Source: Dysgonamonadaceae bacterium
GTDB taxonomy: Bacteria; Bacteroidota; Bacteroidia; Bacteroidales; Azobacteroidaceae
Length of the DNA stretch: 6,339 nucleotides
Direction: 5' to 3'
NCBI GenBank assembly: GCA_031276105.1
Contig: JAISNS010000117.1
Coordinates: 1 to 6,339, forward strand
Part shown: one piece after another, positions 1 to 5,688 of the stretch
How the letters are laid out: every line of letters begins with the position of its first letter
Numbering within the stretch: position 1 is the first letter of the stretch
Translations under genes and position numbers: made by a program
The notes under the pieces: model-generated
The model's database searches: none
Told to the model about the DNA's origin: nothing
The model's input: the letters and a program-made list of their open reading frames with translations, nothing else

Positions 1-270
1 TTGGCAGTCAACCCGTTTATCGCGGATACAAACATTTTTGCGCAGGGCATTTACAGCCGAAACGTAGAAGCTTCGGAAAACGGAGACGAAGATGAAAATT
101 CGACCGGCAACAATGACAATCGCGGCCTGTTTCGCGCCGGCAGTAGAGAAAATCAAGACGACAGCGGTCTGGCAAACAAAATCTCTCCGGTGAAAGACGG
201 CTGGGAAATCGTAGCTATCGCCGGCATCGGATACGGATTCTTTATTATCGCCAAACGCAGGAAAAAATAA
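1..270 (+). CDS. C-terminal part of a small anchored surface protein (5' partial)
   Basis: An open frame enters from the left edge and stops with TAA at 268-270, giving 89 residues. The first codon is TTG, but TTG starts are rare in this group and the frame is open to the edge, so the true start is probably upstream. The visible part has an Asn/Asp/Glu/Gly-rich, low-complexity body (about residues 24-60), then PVKDGW, a hydrophobic segment (about residues 68-84, WEIVAIAGIGYGFFIIA) and a basic tail KRRKK. Small Bacteroidetes exported proteins often end this way, with a P-(V/I)-x-D/N-G motif, one membrane helix and an Arg/Lys tail. The tail probably anchors the protein in the inner membrane or acts as a sorting signal. 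No catalytic domain is visible and I do not recognise the family by name. The function is unknown. Copy A of the palindromic repeat begins about 18-25 bp after the stop and may act as its transcription end. Confidence 0.6.
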   Translation: MAVNPFIADTNIFAQGIYSRNVEASENGDEDENSTGNNDNRGLFRAGSRENQDDSGLANKISPVKDGWEIVAIAGIGYGFFIIAKRRKK

Positions 271-287
271 TCTGTAGGAGTTATAAG

Positions 288-398
288 TTTATTCCTGTCA
301 TTGCGGGCTTGACCCGCAATCCACTGATAATCAGCAGCAGGTTGTTCAGGGGATCCCGCGTCAAGCGCGGGATGACAGGAATAAAATCCGCGTTCCAT
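288..398 (+). repeat. Palindromic interspersed repeat, copy A
   Basis: The ends are inverted: TTTATTCCTGTCA at 288-300 is the reverse complement of 373-385. Inside each arm is a perfect 6-bp hairpin: TGCGGG (302-307), loop CTTGA, CCCGCA (313-318); and CCCGCG (355-360), loop TCAAG, CGCGGG (366-371). A small palindrome CTGAT-A-ATCAG lies at 324-334. Positions 295-383 align without gaps to the reverse complement of 1432-1520, with 79 of 89 identical. The match continues through ATCCGCGTTCCAT (386-398). Repeats of this style, whose spurious translations read HPALDAGS or PRLTRNP, are scattered through many bacterial genomes. No transposase is present, so it is probably a non-autonomous REP/MITE-like element or a structured RNA element. 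Confidence 0.85.
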
Positions 399-415
399 CA
401 GCCGCGCTTCGCGCC

Positions 416-443
416 ACTCTTAATTCATAACTCTTAACTCTTA
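416..443 (+). repeat. Four tandem 7-bp repeats (ACTCTTA)
   Basis: Four consecutive heptamers are readable: ACTCTTA (416-422), ATTCATA (423-429), ACTCTTA (430-436) and ACTCTTA (437-443). Three are identical and the second differs at two positions. They lie between copy A and the AT-rich leader of the sigma gene. No function can be read from them. The period of 7 recurs in the spacer before the HAD gene, with a different unit. Confidence 0.75.
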
Positions 444-474
444 ACGATTGTTCGAATAGAATTAACTATATTTT

Positions 475-503
475 TTTGTTCAAAATAAAGTTTTTTACTT
501 TCT
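475..503 (+). promoter_or_regulatory. Possible promoter of the sigma factor gene
   Basis: TTTG at 475-478 could be a Bacteroidetes -33 box. TACTTTCT at 496-503, 17 bp further on, is an imperfect match to the -7 consensus TAnnTTTG, with the last two positions off. The spacing is plausible and the stretch is very AT-rich, as leaders here usually are. The -7 match is weak, and in such AT-rich DNA partial matches arise by chance, so this is only a candidate. Confidence 0.3.
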
Positions 504-558
504 TTGTTAAAAAAATAAGCAAATTTGATTAAAAACAAATGTTTCATCTATTTGACCA

Positions 559-1116
559 ATGGAAAATAATAGCGAGCTGATAAATAACCTCCGGTCGGGG
601 AACCCGGATGTATTTGACTCTGTTTACCGTTTATATTTTAAAGGATTATGTTCATTTGCTTCTCAATATGTTTCTAAAGAAGAGGCAGAAGAAGTTGTTC
701 AGGAAACTATGTTATGGCTTTGGGAAAACCGGCAAAATTTGATTCCGGATATGTCGTTAAAGTCTCTTTTGTTTATGATTGTAAAAAACAAATCGTTGAA
801 CCGAATTACACATAACCGGATAAAAAGCGCTGTTCATCAAAAAATTGCCGAAAAGTTTGAAAATCAATTCGGAGATCCGGATTTCTACCTGTATCAAGAA
901 TTAACGACTTTACTGCAACATGCGATAGAAAAACTTCCGCAAGAATATCGTATTGCATTTGAGATGAACCGGCTGCAAGATATGACTCACAAAGAAATCG
1001 CCCAAAAGCTAAATGTATCACATCAAACGGTCAATTACCGTATCAGCCAGGCCTTAAAAATCTTACGCAGTGAATTAAAAGATTACCTGCCGTTCTTATT
1101 GTTCATTTTGTATTGA
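559..1116 (+). CDS. ECF-type RNA polymerase sigma factor
   Basis: This 185-residue protein is an extracytoplasmic-function sigma-70 factor, which directs RNA polymerase to a small set of promoters. The length is typical. Region 2 spans about residues 17-82 and includes the core-binding and -10 stretch EEVVQETMLWLWENR (44-58). Region 4 spans about 122-172: KLPQEYRIAFEMNRLQDMT, then the helix-turn-helix KEIAQKLNVSHQTVNYRISQ, which reads the -35 region. This matches the Bacteroidetes sigma family that usually pairs with a FecR-type anti-sigma and a SusC/SusD (TonB-dependent) uptake locus. The start is well fixed because an in-frame TGA lies at 553-555, and there is no clear Shine-Dalgarno sequence. 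The C-terminus ends in a hydrophobic run LPFLLFILY, unusual but short. The gene is visibly more AT-rich than lysS-pgi. No anti-sigma or transporter gene follows, so its regulon and partner are unknown. Confidence 0.9.
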   Translation: MENNSELINNLRSGNPDVFDSVYRLYFKGLCSFASQYVSKEEAEEVVQETMLWLWENRQNLIPDMSLKSLLFMIVKNKSLNRITHNRIKSAVHQKIAEKFENQFGDPDFYLYQELTTLLQHAIEKLPQEYRIAFEMNRLQDMTHKEIAQKLNVSHQTVNYRISQALKILRSELKDYLPFLLFILY

Positions 1117-1338
1117 ACACGAAATAATACTTAAACAGCGTTTTCAGAAAGGCAGCAATTCGAAAGTATACCTCTGTTCCGGAAGCCATTCGATGGATTG
1201 CGCTAATGCTTCTTTACATCCGACGAATATGGCAGCTTCCGAAATTTACAGTTTATTACGTATTATTAACTACTTTGGAAGTTAACGGAATTATGCTATA
1301 CACACTGCGAAATAACTATATTTCAGGAAAAAACAATA

Positions 1339-1374
1339 CCTGTCTTATCTCTAAAAGAGATTCGGCAGGTTTTT
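1339..1374 (+). terminator. Probable rho-independent terminator
   Basis: CCTGTCTTATCTC (1339-1351) can pair with GAGATTCGGCAGG (1357-1369) around a short loop TAAAA. The outer part CCTG/CAGG is extended by a G-U and a C-G pair. A 2-nt internal mismatch follows, then ATCTC/GAGAT. The stem is followed at once by TTTTT (1370-1374) and preceded by an A-rich stretch. This fits an intrinsic terminator for + strand transcripts, most simply the sigma gene transcript. It lies more than 220 bp past the sigma stop, which implies a long 3' region or a lost gene in between. Confidence 0.55.
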
Positions 1375-1388
1375 GTACCCGTTGCGCA

Positions 1389-1430
1389 ATGGAACGCGGA
1401 TGACGCGGATTGGGCGGATCGGCACGGATT
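1389..1430 (+). repeat. CGGAT-rich module attached to copy B
   Basis: The module starts with ATGGAACGCGGAT (1389-1401). CGGAT then recurs at 1406-1410, 1415-1419 and 1425-1429, at 9-11 bp steps. The first 13 bases are the exact reverse complement of 386-398 beside copy A, so the module belongs to the same composite repeat. Copy A lacks the 28 bases corresponding to 1402-1429. Similar GCGGATGACGCGGATT-type repeats occur in many Bacteroidetes genomes and give rise to spurious Thr/Arg/Ile-rich predicted proteins. Confidence 0.7.
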
Positions 1431-1431
1431 C

Positions 1432-1520
1432 TATTCCTGTCATCCCACGCTTGACGCGGAATCCCCTGAACAACGTGCTGCGAATCATCTGGGGATTGCG
1501 CGTCAAGCGCGCAATGACAG
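1432..1520 (-). repeat. Palindromic interspersed repeat, copy B
   Basis: This is the reverse complement of copy A (295-383): 79 of 89 positions identical, no gaps. The inner hairpin TGCGCG (1497-1502), loop TCAAG, CGCGCA (1508-1513) is perfect. The other, CCCACG (1444-1449), loop CTTGA, CGCGGA (1455-1460), has two A-C mismatches on the + strand, which become G-U pairs in a minus-strand RNA. The outer arms TATTCCTGTCAT and ATGACAGAATATA remain largely complementary. The copy lies between the terminator and the lysS promoter. No transposase or target duplication is evident. Confidence 0.85.
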
Positions 1521-1753
1521 AATATAGGAGTGAATTAACAATTATAAACAACAATTACATGGACTGGATAACCGAAGTCAAACTCGGCAACGCATCTTGC
1601 GACGATTTTGTCACAACTCCAACAAGCTGTACTTTTACCATTCCGCCTCTTTCTCCCGGTGCGTCGAAAGAAAATGATACTCACTTTCAACAGGGAAATG
1701 CAGCGCCCGGTAGAAAAAACGCATAGTCTGTATAATAGTTAGTAATAAAATCG

Positions 1754-1761
1754 TACCTTTG
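1754..1761 (+). promoter_or_regulatory. lysS operon promoter, -7 element
   Basis: TACCTTTG is a perfect match to the Bacteroidetes -7 consensus TAnnTTTG. It lies 30 bp before the lysS start codon, so a transcript would begin around 1765-1770 with a short AT-rich leader of about 25 nt. No good TTTG -33 box is seen at the expected distance (about 1731-1736 reads TATAAT), but the -33 box is often weak. This is the likely promoter for lysS-gpsA-pgi. Confidence 0.65.
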
Positions 1762-1791
1762 CAGTTTAATTTTTCAAAATTAACTGAGTAA

Positions 1792-3300
1792 ATGTTTACA
1801 TTTGAATTAAGCGAACAGGAAATATTTCGCCGTAAAAGTTTGGAAGAACTGCGCAACTTGGGCATAGAACCTTATCCCGCCCGGGAATATCCCGTTACAG
1901 CATACGCGAAGGAAATCAAAGAAACCTTTCAAGACGATGCTCCCCGGCGCGAAGTTTCGATTGCCGGACGAATCATGAGCCGCCGAATCATGGGTAAAGC
2001 TTCTTTCGCCGAATTGCAGGATTCTTCAGGAAGAATACAGTTATACATCAGCAGGGACGATCTTTGTCCGGATGAAAATAAAGATTTCTATAACATTGTC
2101 TTCAAAAAACTCCTCGACATCGGCGACTATATCGGAATCAAAGGTTACGTTTTCCGTACCCAAATGGGTGAAATATCGGTTCACGTAGAAGAAATGACCT
2201 TCCTCTCCAAATCGTTGCGACCGCTACCCATCGTAAAATACAAAGACGGCGTAGCTTACGACGAATTTAAAGACCCCGAACTGCGCTACCGCCAACGGTA
2301 TGTCGATCTGATAGTCAACGAAGGAATAAAGGATATTTTCATCAAAAGAACGCAGCTATTCAACACGATGCGCGATTTCTTCAACCGGCGCGGATACATC
2401 GAAGTGGATACGCCCGTTTTACAAAGCATCCCCGGAGGAGCCGCCGCCCGCCCGTTCATCACTCACCACAATGCGTTGGATATTCCCCTTTACCTTCGCA
2501 TTGCCAACGAATTATATCTTAAACGACTGATTGTCGGCGGATTTGACGGCGTTTACGAGTTCTCGCGCAATTTCCGCAACGAAGGAATGGACCGAACGCA
2601 TAATCCCGAATTTACCTGCCTCGAAATTTATGTCGCCTACAAAGACTACCGCTGGATGATGAATTTTACCGAGCAACTGCTGGAAAAAATTTGCATGGAC
2701 GTACTCGGAACCACAGAGGTAAAAGCCGGCGACACCCTTATCAATTTCAAGGCGCCCTATCGCAGGGTAACTATGATTGACGCAATTAAAGAAAATACCG
2801 GCGTCGATATTTCGGGAATGGACGAAGACGCTTTGCGCGAAGTATGCAAACAACTGCATATCGAACAAGACAAAACGATGGGAAAAGGAAAGCTGATTGA
2901 TGAAATCTTCGGCGAAAAATGCGAAGGAAAATACATCCAGCCAACCTTTATTATTGATTATCCAAAAGAAATGTCGCCGCTCTGCAAACGTCATCGCAAC
3001 GATCCGGATTTGACCGAACGGTTCGAATTGATGGTCAACGGAAAAGAACTGGCCAACGCTTATTCCGAATTAAACGACCCGATTGACCAGCGCGAACGCT
3101 TTGAAGAACAACTGCGCCTCTCGGAAAAAGGCGACGACGAAGCGATGTTCATCGACCGCGACTTTCTCCGCGCCATGGAATACGGAATGCCCCCAACCTC
3201 CGGAATGGGAATCGGAATAGACCGCTTAGCCATGCTGCTAACCGGACAACGCTCCATACAGGAAGTATTGTTTTTCCCTCAAATGCGACCCGAATTATGA
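1792..3300 (+). CDS. lysS: Lysyl-tRNA synthetase, class II
   Basis: This cytoplasmic enzyme charges tRNA(Lys) with lysine using ATP, releasing AMP and pyrophosphate. It has 502 residues, close to the usual 490-510 of bacterial class II LysRS. The N-terminal OB-fold anticodon-binding domain covers about residues 54-139 ([23 protein letters not shown]). The catalytic domain follows: [12 protein letters not shown] (165-176); motif 1 around 187-209, ending in the conserved Pro of VDTPVL; motif 2 at about 261-283 ([20 protein letters not shown]), with the ATP-contacting Arg; and motif 3 at 471-488 ([18 protein letters not shown]). The protein ends with the family's usual FFPQMRPE. The start is fixed because a TAA stop in frame lies directly before the ATG. 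There is no Shine-Dalgarno sequence. The last 4 bases, ATGA, overlap the gpsA start, which suggests translational coupling. All key motifs are intact. Confidence 0.97.
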   Translation: MFTFELSEQEIFRRKSLEELRNLGIEPYPAREYPVTAYAKEIKETFQDDAPRREVSIAGRIMSRRIMGKASFAELQDSSGRIQLYISRDDLCPDENKDFYNIVFKKLLDIGDYIGIKGYVFRTQMGEISVHVEEMTFLSKSLRPLPIVKYKDGVAYDEFKDPELRYRQRYVDLIVNEGIKDIFIKRTQLFNTMRDFFNRRGYIEVDTPVLQSIPGGAAARPFITHHNALDIPLYLRIANELYLKRLIVGGFDGVYEFSRNFRNEGMDRTHNPEFTCLEIYVAYKDYRWMMNFTEQLLEKICMDVLGTTEVKAGDTLINFKAPYRRVTMIDAIKENTGVDISGMDEDALREVCKQLHIEQDKTMGKGKLIDEIFGEKCEGKYIQPTFIIDYPKEMSPLCKRHRNDPDLTERFELMVNGKELANAYSELNDPIDQRERFEEQLRLSEKGDDEAMFIDRDFLRAMEYGMPPTSGMGIGIDRLAMLLTGQRSIQEVLFFPQMRPEL

Positions 3301-4292
3301 ACACATCAGGAAAAGTAGGCATCATGGGCGCCGGTAGCTGGGCAACCGCTATCGCTAAAATCATATCAATGACGCAAACAAATTTCAGTTGGTACATGCG
3401 CCGCCCGGAACAAATCGAAGAAATGAAAAACTTCGGACACAATCCTTTTTATCTGACCGGCGTTAAATTCAATACCGAAAATATCCGGTTTTACGACAAC
3501 ATCAATGAAATTGTCGAAAATTGTGATACCTTGATTTTTGCCACTCCCTCCCCTTTCCTTAAACAGCATCTTCAAAAACTGACTATTCCCCTGAAAAACA
3601 AAACAATCGTTTCTGCCATCAAGGGAATCGTTCCCGACGAAAACATGCTCGTATCGGATTATTTCATGAATTTCTACGGACTCGAAAGCGACAGCATTGC
3701 CGTACTGGGCGGCCCCTGCCATGCCGAAGAAGTGGCGTTGGAAAGACTTTCCTACCTGACAATTGCCTGCTCCAACACCGAACGCGGACAAACCTTGTCG
3801 GGGATGTTCAACACGCATTTTATCCGGACAGCCATCAGCAACGATATAACCGGAATTGAATATGCTTCCGTCCTGAAAAATGTTTACGCCATCGTTTCCG
3901 GTATTTGCCACGGCTTGAAATACGGCGACAACTTCCAAGCCATCTTTGTATCCAATTCCATTCTGGAAATGGAACGCTTCATCAACGCCGTCAACCCTCT
4001 GGAACGCAATATATCCGGTTCGGCCTATTTGGGCGACCTGCTGGTCACGGCTTATTCCCGTTTCAGCCGCAACCGGATTTTCGGGACAATGATCGGCAAA
4101 GGGTATTCCGTAAAAACCGCCCAATTAGAAATGGAAATGATTGCCGAAGGTTATTTCGGCACCAAATGTATCAAAGAAATCAACGATACTTACAAGGTTG
4201 AAATGCCGATTTTAAACACCGTTTATTCAATATTGTACGAAAGCAAATCGGCAGTGCCGGCCATCCGGAAGTTAACGGAAACATTCAAATAA
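3297..4292 (+). CDS. gpsA: Glycerol-3-phosphate dehydrogenase [NAD(P)+]
   Basis: This enzyme reversibly reduces dihydroxyacetone phosphate to sn-glycerol 3-phosphate with NAD(P)H, supplying the backbone for phospholipids. It is 331 residues long, normal for the family. The N-terminal Rossmann fold opens with [15 protein letters not shown] (7-21). The third glycine of GxGxxG is Ala16, which I recall as usual in Bacteroidetes members. Other landmarks are FATPS (81-85), the AIKG lysine K109, GGPCHAEE (138-145), the catalytic-lysine segment [10 protein letters not shown] (K194), and the substrate-phosphate loop [19 protein letters not shown] (245-263) with R258/N259. EGYFGTK (284-290) is also typical. 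The ATG overlaps the lysS stop (ATGA), so it is probably translated by coupled re-initiation, and pgi follows 11 bp after its stop. The lysS-gpsA-pgi order is familiar from Bacteroides-type genomes. Confidence 0.96.
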   Translation: MNTSGKVGIMGAGSWATAIAKIISMTQTNFSWYMRRPEQIEEMKNFGHNPFYLTGVKFNTENIRFYDNINEIVENCDTLIFATPSPFLKQHLQKLTIPLKNKTIVSAIKGIVPDENMLVSDYFMNFYGLESDSIAVLGGPCHAEEVALERLSYLTIACSNTERGQTLSGMFNTHFIRTAISNDITGIEYASVLKNVYAIVSGICHGLKYGDNFQAIFVSNSILEMERFINAVNPLERNISGSAYLGDLLVTAYSRFSRNRIFGTMIGKGYSVKTAQLEMEMIAEGYFGTKCIKEINDTYKVEMPILNTVYSILYESKSAVPAIRKLTETFK

Positions 4293-4303
4293 CAAATTAA
4301 AAT

Positions 4304-5608
4304 ATGAATCGGATTACATTAGACATTAACAAGGCATTAGGAACAATCACGAAAGAACAAGTGTACGCGCAGGCTTCCCAAGCAGAAGCCGCTAACCGGA
4401 AACTGGAAAACGGAACCGGCAAAGGAAACGATTTTTTGGGCTGGTTGCATCTCCCTTCCTCCATCTCCGAAGCGGATATGGCCGGGATACAGGCAACGGC
4501 TGCCGATTTTCGTACCCATTGCGAAGTTATCGTTGTCGTCGGTATCGGCGGAAGTTATCTGGGAGCCAAAGCCGTCATCGACGCCTTATCCGGCTCGTTC
4601 GACTATTTGGAAAATAAAAAACCGGTCGTGCTCTATGCCGGCCACAACATCGGGGAAGACTATTTGTACGAATTATCCAACTATTTAAAAGACAAATCAT
4701 GGGGCATCATCAACATTTCCAAATCGGGAACAACCACCGAACCGGCTTTGGCTTTCCGTATCCTGAAAAAACAATTGGAAGATTCGGCCGGAAAAGAAAT
4801 CGCCCGGAAACGGATTGTCGCAGTTACCGATAAAGCGCGAGGCGCCCTGCGAACGTTAGCCGGCAAAGAAGGCTACCCAACCTACGTTATCCCCGACAAT
4901 GTGGGAGGCCGCTTCTCCGTCCTGACTCCCGTCGGTTTATTGCCTATCGCAGTTGCCGGAATCGACATTAAACAGTTAATCGCCGGCGCGGTAGCGATGG
5001 AAGCGGCTACGGGAAGCAACGTTCTTTTCCACGACAACATTGCCGCTATCTACGCCGCTACCCGGAACGAACTGTACAAAAGCGGGAAAAAGATCGAAAT
5101 TCTGGCCAATTTCACTCCCAAATTGCACTACGTCGCCGAATGGTGGAAGCAACTCTACGGCGAAAGCGAAGGCAAGGAAAACAAAGGCCTATTCACCGCC
5201 GCGGTGGATTTTACAACCGACCTCCATTCGATGGGACAATGGATACAGGAAGGCGAACGCAGCATCTTCGAAACGGTGATTTCCATCGCCAAACCTCAAT
5301 ACAAGACCACGATCCCCCAGGACGAACAGGATTTGGACGGACTGAATTACCTTGCCGGAAAACGGGTGGACGAGGTGAATAAAATGGCGGAATTAGGCAC
5401 CCAACTCGCCCATGTGGACGGTGGCGTTCCCAATATCAAAATCACCCTCCCCGAATTAAACGCTTATTACTTGGGACAATTACTCTATTTCTTTGAAAAA
5501 GCTTGCGGAATAAGCGGTTACCTTCTCGGCGTCAATCCCTTTGATCAACCGGGAGTAGAAGCCTACAAAAAAAACATGTTCGCTTTGCTGAACAAACCCG
5601 GCTACTAA
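4304..5608 (+). CDS. pgi: Glucose-6-phosphate isomerase
   Basis: This enzyme interconverts glucose 6-phosphate and fructose 6-phosphate in glycolysis and gluconeogenesis, in the cytoplasm. The 434 residues fit the short (about 440-450 residue) form found in Firmicutes and Bacteroidetes rather than the 550-residue E. coli form. The two SIS-type sugar-phosphate domains show [19 protein letters not shown] (77-95) and the phosphate-binding [15 protein letters not shown] (137-151). The signature [15 protein letters not shown] (198-212) contains the conserved Arg203. Likely catalytic residues are Glu287 in LYGESEGK, His308 in DLHSMGQ, and Lys422 in the C-terminal signature [17 protein letters not shown] (410-426). 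The start is fixed by an in-frame TAA two codons upstream. The leader is A-rich (AACAAATTAAAAT) with no Shine-Dalgarno sequence. With only 11 bp after gpsA it is surely in the same transcript. No key residue is missing. Confidence 0.97.
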   Translation: MNRITLDINKALGTITKEQVYAQASQAEAANRKLENGTGKGNDFLGWLHLPSSISEADMAGIQATAADFRTHCEVIVVVGIGGSYLGAKAVIDALSGSFDYLENKKPVVLYAGHNIGEDYLYELSNYLKDKSWGIINISKSGTTTEPALAFRILKKQLEDSAGKEIARKRIVAVTDKARGALRTLAGKEGYPTYVIPDNVGGRFSVLTPVGLLPIAVAGIDIKQLIAGAVAMEAATGSNVLFHDNIAAIYAATRNELYKSGKKIEILANFTPKLHYVAEWWKQLYGESEGKENKGLFTAAVDFTTDLHSMGQWIQEGERSIFETVISIAKPQYKTTIPQDEQDLDGLNYLAGKRVDEVNKMAELGTQLAHVDGGVPNIKITLPELNAYYLGQLLYFFEKACGISGYLLGVNPFDQPGVEAYKKNMFALLNKPGY

Positions 5609-5611
5609 TAA

Positions 5612-5681
5612 CAGGTGCAAGGTGAAAGGCAAAAGGCAAAAGACCCTAACCTTGTACCTTTCACCTTTTACCTTTTACCTG
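5612..5681 (+). repeat. Heptamer-repeat palindrome between pgi and the HAD gene
   Basis: The left half reads as AAGGTGA, AAGGCAA, AAGGCAA, AAGACCC after CAGGTGC. The right half reads as CCTTTCA, CCTTTTA, CCTTTTA and ends in CCTG. The two halves are roughly reverse complements (CAGGT at 5612-5616 against ACCTG at 5677-5681), so the transcript can form a long imperfect stem of about 30 pairs including G-U pairs. It has no T-run after it, so it is not a classical intrinsic terminator, but it could attenuate transcription or protect the 3' end of pgi mRNA. TACCTTTT at 5669-5676 is one base off the -7 box TAnnTTTG and might give the HAD gene its own promoter. Confidence 0.7.
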
Positions 5682-5688
5682 TAAATAT

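Larger units (their letters stand above)
1117..1791. other. 675-bp stretch without a convincing gene
   Basis: This stretch holds a probable terminator (1339-1374), a CGGAT-rich module (1389-1430), palindromic repeat copy B (1432-1520) and the lysS promoter (1754-1761). The first 220 bp, directly after the sigma stop, carry only short frames. I looked there for a FecR anti-sigma start in all three forward frames and did not recognise one. It may be a decayed gene or plain spacer. From 1528 to 1730 short frames are open on both strands (a 55-codon frame on +, a 41-codon frame on -). Neither has a recognised family, so neither is called as a gene. Confidence 0.6.

Noticed and set aside
153..398. 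81-codon minus-strand frame with HPALDAGSPEQ-like translation
   Set aside because: It is produced by palindromic repeat copy A; such translations are well-known spurious products of this repeat type.
1206..1403. 65-codon plus-strand frame after the sigma gene
   Set aside because: No recognisable domain, runs through the terminator hairpin into the repeat module, and has no supporting start signals.
1373..1726. 117-codon plus-strand frame with PRLTRNP-like translation
   Set aside because: Its first half is entirely CGGAT module plus repeat copy B; the second half is only weakly gene-like and is discussed as a finding.
1731..1736. TATAAT resembling an E. coli -10 box
   Set aside because: Bacteroidetes housekeeping promoters use TAnnTTTG, and a perfect match lies just downstream at 1754-1761; no -35 box fits.
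2512..2994. 160-codon minus-strand frame inside lysS
   Set aside because: It is an antisense shadow of lysS with the catalytic motifs on the + strand; no independent support.
3366..4124. 252-codon minus-strand frame inside gpsA
   Set aside because: It is an antisense shadow of an intact, strongly conserved gpsA; its translation has no recognisable motif.
1277..4280. Identical 14-mer GGAAGTTAACGGAA at 1277-1290 and 4267-4280
   Set aside because: One short match between a spacer and the gpsA end is close to chance expectation, and the flanks do not align.
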